Source: Phycisphaerae bacterium (GTDB taxonomy: Bacteria > Planctomycetota > Phycisphaerae > UBA1845 > Fen-1342). Taken from it: DNA of 64,000 bases. The stretch lies in contig JAJVHV010000019.1 in the NCBI GenBank assembly GCA_022072445.1, positions 62,001 to 126,000 of the forward strand. The letters run 5' to 3'. This document shows, piece by piece, positions 48,701-56,788 of this stretch. Below the pieces are notes generated by a model. The model had not been told where the DNA came from. It searched no databases and worked only from the letters and a program-made list of their open reading frames with translations. A program made the translations under genes and the position numbers. Each line of letters opens with the position of its first letter. Position 1 is the first letter of the stretch.

Positions 48701-48832
48701 GCGGTCCGCGGGCCGCGCGATCCGCTGCGGATCGAGTCGCTCCAGCGGCTGGTCGATCTGTATGAGGGCTGGGGGCAGCCGGATGAGGCGGAGCGCTGGC
48801 GGGAGGCGCTGGCGCAGCACGGCGAGGAGTAG
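45755..48832 (+). CDS. Transmembrane Ser/Thr protein kinase with long C-terminal TPR array
   Basis: This 1,025-residue protein has the same N-terminal region as the kinase at 17165 (residues 1-60). The kinase domain (84-355) has Gly loop ELGTGGMGVVYRAV, Lys118, HRDLKPGN (Asp217), DFG at 235-237 and SPEQF. All catalytic residues are present. A membrane helix lies at about 394-415. Residues 440-1,010 are a run of kinesin-light-chain-type TPRs (TTLNNLASLLYSDGQLDEA and similar), about ten in number, probably for protein binding. It follows an ECF-like sigma gene by 86 bp. The array is longer than in the other kinase, so the two probably sense different partners. Confidence 0.92.
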   Translation: MDSERWLRVKDLFHAALSCEPQSRGAYLLSACGDDMALRREVESLLGSHERASSFIELTAAEEGNRGAAWEGRRASAALIGRRLGPYRLTDELGTGGMGVVYRAVRADEAYQQAVAVKIIREAGGVHAAGLSEALRRRFRVERQLLADLDHPSIVRLLDGGTTDDGVTYLVMECIAGTPIDRYCESRDLSLRARVELFCKVCDAVHYAHQHLVVHRDLKPGNILVTDEGVPKLLDFGIAKLVEPSAVSEEATTSPLLMTPAYASPEQFQSRAVTTASDVYALCVVLYELLCGRRPYSLEGLAIHEAARVICEETPVPPSAARAGEPGAPLRRTQLVGDLDAIVMKGLAKEPRRRYASAEQLADDLRRYLDGRPVLARPDTLLYRGAKFVRRHRLATAAVLLAMLGIAGGSAAALWQAQQARAARDAAEESRRLAEKKTETAERISTFLQDILGAATPGFARGRDTAVLSDLLEQTNRKIDTQLADQPEVAAAVHDVIGRTYQSLGKLDTAERHLRAALELRRQRLGDDHADTVTSVTHLTKLMFARGDLKGAEPLVRETLTRQKRLLGEEHVDVATTLNNLASLLYSDGQLDEAAALFRDALAMRARLLGRRHRHVAQSLNNLATVLKAQRAYDAAEPMLREALTLNRELLGNDHPETAQSCNNLAALWWEMGRFDDAEPLYRETLALRERLLGARHPDVAESLSNLGVMAHTRGRDAEAEPLLRRALEIRREALGASHALVAGTLGNLASVVQAQGRLDEAAELFEQALRVHREQFGDAHALVASDRHNLGVLAQLCGRLEDADAQLTAALEIRRALFGERHLDVAESLTALAALESERGEADEARQHYEAALEIERELGGGHPRIAVSLAGLGKVLMQGGEIAPAEARLREALTVREGAYPADHPEVAHSRALLGELLILSGRAAEGEPLLRAALDVLVQRTPTAWPTARTRSLLGACLAAQQRFDEAAPALLEADAALAAVRGPRDPLRIESLQRLVDLYEGWGQPDEAERWREALAQHGEE

Positions 48833-48908
48833 CGGCGGCGGCAGGTCGCAACGGCGCGGCCGGCTTCGGACTTTTCTGGTCGGGTGGGGCGAGTTTTCAG
48901 CCCGCCCA

Positions 48909-49052
48909 CGCAGGCTAGGAGACACAGGCTAATAGTCTGTGCCACACAGGCTAGGAGACACAGGCTAATAGCCTGTGCCACACAGGCTAGGAGACACAGG
49001 CTAATAGCCTGTGCCACACAGGCATAGGAGACACAGGCTAATAGAATGTGTT
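48909..49052 (+). repeat. Tandem 36-bp repeat with internal palindromes
   Basis: About four units start near 48909, 48945, 48981 and 49017. Each contains CACAGGCTAATAGCCTGTG, a near-perfect palindrome of two 9-base arms around one central base, except where the last unit changes. The units are contiguous, with no unique spacers, so this is not a CRISPR array. Confidence 0.93.
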
Positions 49053-49101
49053 TCACAGGATAGGAGCCCACCCCTCGACTTTGGCCTTTCGAGTAGGGCG
49101 G

Positions 49102-49147
49102 GGCGGGTTTTCAACCCGCCTCGGCAGGTCGCAACGGCGCGACCTGC
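49102..49147. terminator. Two adjacent hairpins between the kinase and HD-output operon
   Basis: GGCGGGTT-TTC-AACCCGCC (49102-49120) is an 8-bp perfect stem. GCAGGTCGC (49124-49132) pairs with GCGACCTGC (49139-49147). The gap has convergent genes on both sides, so these may serve as a bidirectional terminator. T-runs are weak. Confidence 0.5.
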
Positions 49148-49183
49148 CCGACCTGTCTGCCCTATCGGTCGGCTCTACGTCGG

Positions 49184-50305
49184 CTATGTTCGGGCCCGGC
49201 CGACCACGCGGACAAGAACGTGGACCGGGCCGGAGACGCGGCCGCTTTCGGCGAAGTTGGCGAGCCGCTCGCGCATTCCGAGCGTCACCTCCAGACCCTT
49301 CGCCAGAAGGAGCGTTCCGTCGTTCATACGCACGTCCTGCGCCAGCAGCATGTGGTTGGCGAGTTCCGAAATCGGCAGCAGGCGGGGCTCGTAGCGCTCC
49401 TCGACGTTCAGCACGCTTTCCAGCGCCGCCAGCAGCGCCGCGTCGTGCGGCTCGGGCGAGGCGCGCAGCTGGGCCACGACGTCCCGGTCGCTGAGTCCGC
49501 GGCTCCGCAGGCGGTCGACCTCGAGCGTCAGCCGCAGCACGCGCGACTCCACCGGGGCTTCGGCCGCGACGTCGGCCTGACGCGCCACGATTCTCGCGAC
49601 CGGCTCCAACCGCGGAATGTGCGACAGCAGCCGCGCTCCCAGCTCCGGCGCCCGACCCAGCGCGCGACACTCGGACTCGCTCAGTGACTCACCGCCGTAA
49701 GCCCTTTCCAGAATCGCGGGCGGGACGGCGATGCAACCAATCTGCGAGAGCAATGCGGCCAGCTCGATCTGCCAGACGTTGGCGAGCTTGAGCTCCGCGG
49801 CCAGCGCGAGCACGAGCTTCGCGATGCGCGTCGCGCAGCCGAACGCGGTCGGACAGGCCAGCGACATCAGCTCGCAGAGCACCTTGACCGCCCCGCGCAG
49901 CGTCTGCTCCAGCAACACACGCTCCGACTCGATCAGCTCGAATTGCCGCAGGCCGTCGTCGAGGGCGGCGACAAGCCGCTCGGGCGGGCAAGGCTTGGTC
50001 AGGAACCGGAACACGTTGCCGTTGTTGACCGCTTCCATCGCGACCGAGAGCTCGGCGCAGCCGGTCAACATCATGCGGACCGTATTCGGCGAGGCGGTGC
50101 GGACGTGCGATAGAAACGTGACGCCGTCCATGCCCGGCATGTGCATGTCCGTCAGCACGACCGCGTACGAGCGGCCCTGGCGGATCCACTCCAGCGCTTC
50201 GTCGTAGCGGGTGGTGGCGTCGAGATCGAAGCGGCGTCGCAGGTGCCGGCCAATGCCTTCAAGCACCTTCGATTCGTCGTCGACGCACAGGATTCGCCGC
50301 GTCAC
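49184..50305 (-). CDS. Response regulator with degenerate HD-type output domain
   Basis: This 373-residue protein has an N-terminal receiver domain with Asp9/Asp10, phospho-acceptor Asp53 in LTDMHMPGMDG and Lys104 in TKPC. The output (about 140-290) resembles an HD-GYP-like fold, but the metal-binding His-Asp is replaced: the region ELAALLSQIGC has Ser187/Gln188 where LLHDIGK is expected, and no GYP motif is seen. It is probably inactive as a phosphodiesterase and may bind partners or nucleotides. A further C-terminal part (about 300-373) is unassigned. Its start overlaps the HDOD gene by four bases (ATGA), so it is the last gene of the operon. Confidence 0.82.
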   Translation of the reverse strand: MTRRILCVDDESKVLEGIGRHLRRRFDLDATTRYDEALEWIRQGRSYAVVLTDMHMPGMDGVTFLSHVRTASPNTVRMMLTGCAELSVAMEAVNNGNVFRFLTKPCPPERLVAALDDGLRQFELIESERVLLEQTLRGAVKVLCELMSLACPTAFGCATRIAKLVLALAAELKLANVWQIELAALLSQIGCIAVPPAILERAYGGESLSESECRALGRAPELGARLLSHIPRLEPVARIVARQADVAAEAPVESRVLRLTLEVDRLRSRGLSDRDVVAQLRASPEPHDAALLAALESVLNVEERYEPRLLPISELANHMLLAQDVRMNDGTLLLAKGLEVTLGMRERLANFAESGRVSGPVHVLVRVVGRART

Positions 50306-51492
50306 GCCCGCGCCTCCTGCTGCGCCTGCTGATCGGCGAGCGCCGCCCAGGCCGCGACGCGCTGCACCTTGCCGATCCGCTCCAGGTGAGCCTGGTCGAG
50401 CGCGGCCTCGGCCGGGCGGTCGCCGCGGCGATCAAGCGCGTCGGCCACGTACACCGCCGTGAGCGGGCCGAACGCCGGGTCCGGCAGCCGCTCCGGCTGA
50501 TGATGCAAAGCGACGGCCTCGACGATCGAGTCGGAGAAACCCCACAACCCATAGAGATAAGCCGCGACTTCGGCGTGCGTCACGCCGAAAACGCGCTGCT
50601 CGGCGCTGGCCGCGGATTCCGATGCCTCGCGCGCGCTCACGCTGGCGTAGAGCTGGGGGTGCGATTGGGCCAGGACCAGCTTGCCGGCGTCGTGCAGCAG
50701 CCCGGCCAGGAAGGCGTGATCGGCCAACAATCGATCCGCTTGCTCGGTCTTGCAGATCGCGCGGGCCAGCGTCGCGACGCGCAGGCTGTGCGCCGCGATC
50801 GCCTCGATGTTCGCTTCGCACAGGCCCGAAAAGTGCTGAAAGAGCTGAAGCGAGAGCACCAGCGACGAGATTGTCTCGGTGCCCAGGAGCTTGGCCGCGT
50901 CGACCGGGCTGGCCACGTGGCGCCGAAGACCGAAAAAGGCCGAATTCACGACGTGCAGGACCTTGGTCGTCATGGCGAGGTCCTGCACGATGATCGCGCC
51001 GATGTGATTGATGGACGGCTCCGCGGCGCGCAGCTCGTCCTGAATCCGCAGGTAGGGCTCGGGCAGGCACGGCAGCGCCTCCAGACTGGCGATGACCTGT
51101 TCGAGAGCGTCGCTATGCAGCAGGGCCCGCAGGCCGACGGCGCGCTGTACCGTCTGGCGGAGCACGTCGGGCTCGCACGGCTTGGCGAGAAACTGGTGCG
51201 CCGGCCCGACCGAGCGCAGGATCATGCCGCGGTCGCAGTCGCCCGAGAGCATGACACGTGCGATGCGCGGGTGTCGCTCTCGGACGGCGCTGAGCAGCGC
51301 GGCGCCGTCCATGCCTGGCATGCGCAGGTCGGAGACGACCATGTCAAACGGGGCGCGCTCCAGCTCGGCCAGCGCCGCCGCCCCGCTCTCGACGAACGTC
51401 AGCTCCCACGCGTGCCGCTGCTCGCGGAGCATGCGTCGCAGCCCGTCGAGCACGCGCGGTTCGTCGTCGACGAAGAGGATTCTCACGGACAT
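50302..51492 (-). CDS. Response regulator with HDOD output domain
   Basis: This 396-residue protein has a receiver domain (Asp9/Asp10; phospho-acceptor Asp55 in VSDLRMPGMDG; Lys of AKPC near 104). The HDOD domain follows (about 125-330), recognisable by LPCLPEPYLRIQDEL, ILVQDLAMTTKVLHVVNSAFFGL-type sequence and LLHDAGKLVL. HDOD proteins commonly regulate c-di-GMP or stress signalling by protein binding rather than catalysis. The gene overlaps the HD-GYP gene by 10 bases and the next regulator by four, so translation is coupled. The cognate kinase is probably the membrane histidine kinase at 52622. Confidence 0.87.
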   Translation of the reverse strand: MSVRILFVDDEPRVLDGLRRMLREQRHAWELTFVESGAAALAELERAPFDMVVSDLRMPGMDGAALLSAVRERHPRIARVMLSGDCDRGMILRSVGPAHQFLAKPCEPDVLRQTVQRAVGLRALLHSDALEQVIASLEALPCLPEPYLRIQDELRAAEPSINHIGAIIVQDLAMTTKVLHVVNSAFFGLRRHVASPVDAAKLLGTETISSLVLSLQLFQHFSGLCEANIEAIAAHSLRVATLARAICKTEQADRLLADHAFLAGLLHDAGKLVLAQSHPQLYASVSAREASESAASAEQRVFGVTHAEVAAYLYGLWGFSDSIVEAVALHHQPERLPDPAFGPLTAVYVADALDRRGDRPAEAALDQAHLERIGKVQRVAAWAALADQQAQQEARA

Positions 51493-52625
51493 GGGGCATC
51501 CTCGCCGCCGGGCCCGCCACCCGGGTCAGTCCAACGGACCTGCACCGCGCGCAGCGTCGGAAGCGCAGCCTGAAACGCTGCGACGACCGCGGGGTCGAAC
51601 TGCCGTCCGCCGGCCTGGACGATCATTCCGGCGGCCGTCGTCAGGTCGCAGGCGGGCTTGTAGGGCCGCACCGAGCAGAGCGCGTCGAAGACGTCGGCGA
51701 CGGCGACGATGCGGGCTTCGAGCGGAATCTGCTCGCCGGCGATGCGGTCCGGATAGCCGTGGCCGTCCCAGTGTTCGTGATGGCTGCGGGCGACACGGGC
51801 CGCCATCTCGAGGACCGGGTTTTCGACGCCGTCGATGGCGGCGCCCAGCGTTTCGTGCGTGGCGTCGAGCAGGCGCGAGCGATCGCGCAGGATCGCCGCT
51901 CCGATCAGGCAGTGCCGCTGCATGTCGGCCCGCTCCTGCTCGCTGAGCGGCCCGCGCTTCCTCAGGATGGCGTCGGGAACGCCCAGCTTGCCGATGTCGT
52001 GCAGCGGCGCCGCCAGCAACAGGTCGCGGGCGACGTCGGGCGGCACTCCCAGCGCGACCGCCAGGTGGTGGCTGAACCATCCCACGCGCATGACGTGGTA
52101 GCCGGTCTGCTCGTCGCGCAGCTCGCCGGCCTTCGCCAGCCGCCAGACGATCTCGCGCTTCGATTCCTCCAGCTCGGCAGTCCGCTCGCGGACGCGCTCT
52201 TCCAGGCGCGTGTTGCTTTCGCGCAGCGCGTCCTGATACGACTTGAGCCGCAGCGCGCCGCGCAGCCGCGCCAGCAGGTCCTCGCGCTCCACGGGCTTGT
52301 TGAGCAGATCGGTCGCGTCGGAGTCCAGCGCCCGCCGCTTCAGGTCCGTCTCCTGCCGGCCGGTCAGGAAGATGACGGGCAGGCGCTCCCCCGCCGCGGT
52401 GGCGCGGATCGCCGAGAGCAGCTCGAAGCCGTTCATGCCGGGCATGTCGACGTCGCTGACCAGCACGTCGATCTCATCGCGCGAGGCCTGCGCGAGCACG
52501 GCGGCCGGGTCGCTGGAGAAGTCGAACGCGCACCACCCGCTCTCACGCCTCAGCAGGCGGCGCAGGCCGTCGAGCACGCTGGGCTCATCGTCAAGAAACT
52601 GCACGCGCGGCAGCCGCTCGCTCAT
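51483..52625 (-). CDS. Response regulator with HD-GYP phosphodiesterase domain (RpfG-like)
   Basis: This 380-residue protein starts at ATG 52625, overlapping the kinase stop (ATGA). The receiver domain has Asp12/Asp13 and phospho-acceptor Asp58 (in VSDVDMPGM). A coiled-coil linker (about 130-165) is followed by an HD-GYP domain. Its metal-binding His209-Asp210 in LHDIGKLG and HHEHWDGHGYP (GYP at 290-292) are intact. These domains hydrolyse cyclic-di-GMP (or cGAMP), lowering its level. The phosphorylated receiver probably controls activity. It is likely the catalytic output of this operon, unlike the degenerate paralogue at 49184. Confidence 0.92.
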   Translation of the reverse strand: MSERLPRVQFLDDEPSVLDGLRRLLRRESGWCAFDFSSDPAAVLAQASRDEIDVLVSDVDMPGMNGFELLSAIRATAAGERLPVIFLTGRQETDLKRRALDSDATDLLNKPVEREDLLARLRGALRLKSYQDALRESNTRLEERVRERTAELEESKREIVWRLAKAGELRDEQTGYHVMRVGWFSHHLAVALGVPPDVARDLLLAAPLHDIGKLGVPDAILRKRGPLSEQERADMQRHCLIGAAILRDRSRLLDATHETLGAAIDGVENPVLEMAARVARSHHEHWDGHGYPDRIAGEQIPLEARIVAVADVFDALCSVRPYKPACDLTTAAGMIVQAGGRQFDPAVVAAFQAALPTLRAVQVRWTDPGGGPGGEDAPCP

Positions 52626-54196
52626 GAGGCGGCCTCCTGCGGCTCCGGCTGCTTGCACGGCAGGCGCAGGATGAACGTCGTGCCCTGGCCGACCTGCGTC
52701 TCAAACGTGAGGCTTCCGCGGTGCTTCTCGACGATGACCGCCCGCGCCACGGCCAGCCCCTGCCCCGTCCCGCGCCCCACGCCCTTGGTGGTGAAGAAGT
52801 GCTCGAAGATGCGTTCGCGATGCTGCGGCGGAATCCCGCAGCCCGTGTCGGCCACGCGGATTTCCGCGTGCTCAGACGCGGCGCGGGTCGAGATCGTGAT
52901 CGTGCCCTTCCGGCCCGACTCCCGCCCGACGGCGTCCTCGATGGCGTGCGCGGCGTTCACGACCAGGTTCAGAATCACCTGGTTAAACTCCCCCAGCGAA
53001 ACCTGCACGGGCGGCAGTGCCGGATCGAGGTCGAGCACCAGATCGGCCACGTACTTCCACTCGTTCCGCGCCACGGTCACCGTGCTTTCGATAGCGCGGT
53101 TCAGATCGGCGGAGTTCAGCTCGTCGCGGGCCGGGTGCGAATAGTCCTTCATCGCGCGGACGATCCGCGTCACGTGCGCCAGCCCCTCCAGCGACTGCTC
53201 GATCGCCTTGGGAATCTCCCGCCGCGCGAATTCGTAGTCCAGCACTTGAAGCGCGGCACGCAGCTCCGCGGCGCGCGGCGACGGCTCCGCCTGGGCCGGG
53301 GTCCCCTTCAGCTCGTCGGCCACGCGATCGACGATCTCAAGCAGTGACAGGCACGTCTCCTTCAGGAAACGCACGTTGTCGTTGATGAACTGCGTCGGCG
53401 TGTTGATTTCGTGGGCGATGCCGGCGGCCAGGCGTCCGATCGATTCGAGTTTCTGCGCCTGCGTCAATTGCGTCAGCAGCGCTTCGCGTTCGGCCATGCC
53501 GGCTTTCAGGGCCGCCGTGCGCTCGGTCACGGTGTCCTCAACGCGCAGCTTCTCAGCCTCGAGCGTGGCCTGCTTGTGCGCCAGCTCGCGCATGTCGCGC
53601 ACGCCGACGACGCAACTGTAAATCAGAAACGTGTCCTCGAACGCCACCCATGCCGTGTGTTCCAGGACCCGCGCCAAACCGGCGCCAGCCTGACCGAAGA
53701 CCGACTCCGGCCACCAGGCTCCACGCAGCGCGTGGTCGAACGCTACGACCAGCGTCGCGGGAATGAGCACGCGCCAATCACGATAGAATCCCAGAAACGC
53801 CAGCGAACCAAAGACGTGGAAATGCGTCTCGATCCGGCCCCCCGAAAGATGAATGAACAGGGCGGAGAAGAGCATCTGACTGATCGCAATTACGTGCCGG
53901 GTCAGCACGCCGCCCGGCGCTTCCAGAACGAGAATCAGCGGCACGACTGTCAGCACGCCGCCAAGCCACGTCGCCAAATGGACGTGCAAGTGCACCGCGC
54001 GGGTCGCGCCCGACCACGCATACGGCGACAAGGCCAGTGCCACGCCGACGCCGCACAGCCATTGCAGCAGCAGCAGCCCGGCGAAGAGCCGGTCGGCGCG
54101 GGCGCGCAGCTCTCCCAAACGTTCGCGCAGCAGACACGCCTGGCGCCGTGCGATCGATTCGTCCAGGTTTGCGGCGGCGGCATGCATCGGCTTCAC
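52622..54196 (-). CDS. Membrane-bound sensor histidine kinase
   Basis: This 524-residue protein has an N-terminal region of about six membrane helices (about 35-210) with several His residues, including LHVHLATW and ETHFHVFGS. Such His-rich segments may bind haem or a metal. A coiled coil (about 205-255) leads to the HisKA motif GIAHEINTP with His262. The HATPase N box NLVVNAAHAIED, the D box DTGCGIPP and the GTGQGLAVA glycine loop follow. The kinase is active by motif. It starts at ATG 54196 (or M4), overlapping the thioredoxin-fold gene by four bases, and it is coupled downstream to three regulators. The stimulus is unknown; redox is one option given the upstream gene. Confidence 0.87.
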   Translation of the reverse strand: MKPMHAAAANLDESIARRQACLLRERLGELRARADRLFAGLLLLQWLCGVGVALALSPYAWSGATRAVHLHVHLATWLGGVLTVVPLILVLEAPGGVLTRHVIAISQMLFSALFIHLSGGRIETHFHVFGSLAFLGFYRDWRVLIPATLVVAFDHALRGAWWPESVFGQAGAGLARVLEHTAWVAFEDTFLIYSCVVGVRDMRELAHKQATLEAEKLRVEDTVTERTAALKAGMAEREALLTQLTQAQKLESIGRLAAGIAHEINTPTQFINDNVRFLKETCLSLLEIVDRVADELKGTPAQAEPSPRAAELRAALQVLDYEFARREIPKAIEQSLEGLAHVTRIVRAMKDYSHPARDELNSADLNRAIESTVTVARNEWKYVADLVLDLDPALPPVQVSLGEFNQVILNLVVNAAHAIEDAVGRESGRKGTITISTRAASEHAEIRVADTGCGIPPQHRERIFEHFFTTKGVGRGTGQGLAVARAVIVEKHRGSLTFETQVGQGTTFILRLPCKQPEPQEAAS

Positions 54197-54879
54197 TCCC
54201 CGCCCGTCAAGGAGCAGCCGAAAACCGGCCTGGGAATCGTCACCCGCTCGCCGGCGATGGCCCGACGCAGCACTTCGGCTCCGACGCCCTGCCCGCTCAT
54301 CCCGCGCGCTTCAGTCATGCCGCCCCAGTAGAGCACATGCCCGGCGGGTGAGTAGAGCGCGACCAGGCCGGAAGTCTTCGCGCCGAAGGCCCGCGTCACG
54401 GCGGCGTCCGAGTCGTGCATCACCGTACACGAAGGAAGCGCCGCGGCCGCCGCCAGCAACGCGGCGGCGCGCCAGTCGGGATCGCGGCGCGACGGATCAC
54501 ATGCGATGACGAAGGTCTGGACGGTGTCGCCGCACGTGCGGAGGACACGATCGAGCGTTTCAATCGTCGCGCGGGTGCAGGGGCAGCGCGGGTGCACGAA
54601 CACCAGAAGCGTGAGGTGCGTGGCGCTGCGTTGTAGCGAAACGTCGTTGGGCCACGCGCACGGCGCTGCGCCGGGGCCGGGGGTTCGCTCATAGCGCGCC
54701 GCCATGACGCGCGCCGCTACGATCGCCGCAAGCCACACAACGACGAGCGCGATGAACCCGAGCGTGCGGCTGTTTCTGAAAGCGTTTACAGGGTGGGGAT
54801 TTCTGTGTTTCTGTTGTGTGTCGTCTTCAGCTCGCCCGTGAACCGCGCACGGAACGGTCATTGGCAACTTCACATCCAT
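54193..54879 (-). CDS. Membrane-anchored thioredoxin-fold protein (RedB-like)
   Basis: This 228-residue protein has an N-terminal membrane helix (about 39-58) and a thioredoxin-like domain outside. The motif VFVHPRCPCTRATIE contains a CxC pair, Cys99/Cys101, similar to RedB-type proteins (HPxCPCxxA). An ALYSPAGHVLYWGGMTEARG region follows. ATG 54879 is chosen as start because the longer open frame to 55161 covers the intergenic promoter region; M7 is a possible alternative. It overlaps the histidine kinase by four bases (ATGA). It may pass redox information to the kinase, but this is inferred from gene context only. Confidence 0.72.
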   Translation of the reverse strand: MDVKLPMTVPCAVHGRAEDDTQQKHRNPHPVNAFRNSRTLGFIALVVVWLAAIVAARVMAARYERTPGPGAAPCAWPNDVSLQRSATHLTLLVFVHPRCPCTRATIETLDRVLRTCGDTVQTFVIACDPSRRDPDWRAAALLAAAAALPSCTVMHDSDAAVTRAFGAKTSGLVALYSPAGHVLYWGGMTEARGMSGQGVGAEVLRRAIAGERVTIPRPVFGCSLTGGE

Positions 54880-55153
54880 CGATGATCCCCCGCGCACCGC
54901 GCTGGCGCATCCGTCAGTCGCGGCGAGGCCATGCTCGCAGACAATCGGCCCGTGCGCGCCCGCCGCTCGCAACACTGGGAAACATCGGCGCCGCGTTGTC
55001 CGCATTACATACGTAAGTTCACGTAAGAGATCAATTCGCACTCCACGCTGTTCGAATGAGAGGTGAATGCCGCATATCGACAACGCGGTAATTTGTCGAT
55101 CTAAGATGAGATACGTACGCGGGCGCTGATCACCGACAACCTCGGGCGAGTGC

Positions 55154-56788
55154 ATGTCCACAGGGCGCGATCAACGGCAAACCGAACCGGGCTCCGTTGA
55201 GCGTACACCTGCATTCCCCAGTGATGCGTTCGATCATCTCGTCAGCCAGATCGACGACGTCTTCTGGCTTTACGACTGCCAGCGCGAGCGCGTCGATTAC
55301 GTCAGCCCGGCGTACGACCGCGTCTGGGGGCGAAGCGCCGCGCGCCTGCTGGCTGATCCACTGGACGGCCTCAACAACGCCGTCGTCGCCGAGCACCGGG
55401 AGGAGGTGCGGCGGGCGTTCCTGGCTGGCCTTGAAAGCGGCCGATTCGAGGCGAAGTATCGCATCCGCCTGCCCGACGGCAGCGAGCGCTGGATTCATGA
55501 TCGCGGTTTTCCGATCCGCGATCCGCAGGGGCGCGTGGTGCACTTCGCGGGCGTGGCGCGCGACTTCACGGAGCGCAAGCTGACGCAGGATCGGCTGCGC
55601 GAGTCGGAGGCCTTTCTGCGAGCCACGCTCGACGCGCTGCCGGCGCACATCGCCATCGTCGACCCGCAGGGAGTCATCCTCGCGGTCAACCGGTCCTGGC
55701 GCCAGTTTGCCGAGTGCAACGGCTTGGCCGCGCCGGACCACGCCGTCGGGCTGAATTATCTGAAGGTCTGCGACGACGCCGTCGGGCCCGACGCGGCGGT
55801 GGCCCGCGAGGTGGCGCGCGGCATGCGCGGCGTGCTGGATGGCAGCCAGAGTGAGTTGATGGTGAGCTACCCCTGCGACAGCCCCGACGAGCGGCGCTGG
55901 TTTGAGCTGCGCGTGGCGCGCTTTGAAACCAATCGCTGCCCGCTGCTGGTCGCGATTCACCTGGACGTGACGGCCCGGCGGCGGGCCGAGGAGCAGGCCG
56001 TGCGTCAGCAGGCCGAGCTGGCGCACGTCGCACGCGTCGCCACCATCGGAGAAATGGCCGCGGGCATCGCCCACGAGCTGAATCAGCCGCTGTCCGCCAT
56101 CGCCAACTACGCCGAAGGCTGCCTGGACCGTGTCGGCGACGACCGCCGGCCGCGGAGCGACCTCGTCGACGCGCTGGTTCACATTCGCAACCTGGCGCAA
56201 TCGTCGGGCGCGATCATCCGCCGCCTGCGCTCCGCGGCTCGCAAGTCGGAGCCGCGGCGTTCGTCGATCTGCCTGAACGCGGCCGTGCGCGAGACGGTCG
56301 AGTTGGTCCGCTACGAGCTGGAGACCGACGGCGTCGTGCTGGAAATGCAACTCGCCGATCATCTGCCCGTCGTACAGGGCGACGCCGTCCAGATTCAGCA
56401 GGTGCTGCTGAACCTGCTGCTCAACGCGCAGTCGGCCGTCAGGCACCGCGAGCAGCCGCGCCTCACGATCGCCACCCGCTCGGGAAAGAACGACGTGCGC
56501 GTCTCGGTCGTCGATAATGGCCCGGGGTTCGGGGCCGTCGCACCCGACCGCATGTTCGAGTCCTTCTACAGCAGCAAACCCGACGGCCTGGGCCTCGGGC
56601 TGGCCATCAGCCGCTCGATTGTCGAGGCCCACGGCGGGTCCATCTGGGCGGAGCGCGTCGACGGCTGCTCCTTCTTCCACTTCACGGTCCCCTATTCGCG
56701 ACCCGACATCGCATCGGGTCCGCCGCCCGGAGTATCTGAAACGGGCCGCAGACTCGGGCCGGCGCAACACAAGGAGGCGACGGCGTGA
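55154..56788 (+). CDS. PAS-domain sensor histidine kinase (FixL-like)
   Basis: This 544-residue soluble protein has no membrane helices. Two PAS domains occupy about 25-145 (with DRGFPIRDPQGRVVHFAGVA and TERKLTQ) and 150-280. The HisKA motif GIAHELNQPLSA has His307. The N box NLLLNAQSAV, the D box VVDNGPGFG and GLGLGLAISRSIVEAHGG follow. It lacks a visible haem-binding FixL signature, so oxygen sensing is not shown. The response regulator gene overlaps by four bases (GTGA), so they form a standard two-component pair. It is divergent from the HD operon across 274 bp. The ATG at 55154 is used; no ribosome site is obvious. Confidence 0.9.
   Translation: MSTGRDQRQTEPGSVERTPAFPSDAFDHLVSQIDDVFWLYDCQRERVDYVSPAYDRVWGRSAARLLADPLDGLNNAVVAEHREEVRRAFLAGLESGRFEAKYRIRLPDGSERWIHDRGFPIRDPQGRVVHFAGVARDFTERKLTQDRLRESEAFLRATLDALPAHIAIVDPQGVILAVNRSWRQFAECNGLAAPDHAVGLNYLKVCDDAVGPDAAVAREVARGMRGVLDGSQSELMVSYPCDSPDERRWFELRVARFETNRCPLLVAIHLDVTARRRAEEQAVRQQAELAHVARVATIGEMAAGIAHELNQPLSAIANYAEGCLDRVGDDRRPRSDLVDALVHIRNLAQSSGAIIRRLRSAARKSEPRRSSICLNAAVRETVELVRYELETDGVVLEMQLADHLPVVQGDAVQIQQVLLNLLLNAQSAVRHREQPRLTIATRSGKNDVRVSVVDNGPGFGAVAPDRMFESFYSSKPDGLGLGLAISRSIVEAHGGSIWAERVDGCSFFHFTVPYSRPDIASGPPPGVSETGRRLGPAQHKEATA

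Noticed and set aside
48909-49052. Possible CRISPR array
   Set aside because: The 36-bp units are directly contiguous with no unique spacers, and no cas genes are present.
55130-56770. A 546-residue minus-strand open frame
   Set aside because: It is the antisense of the PAS kinase, which has complete kinase motifs and an overlapping response regulator.
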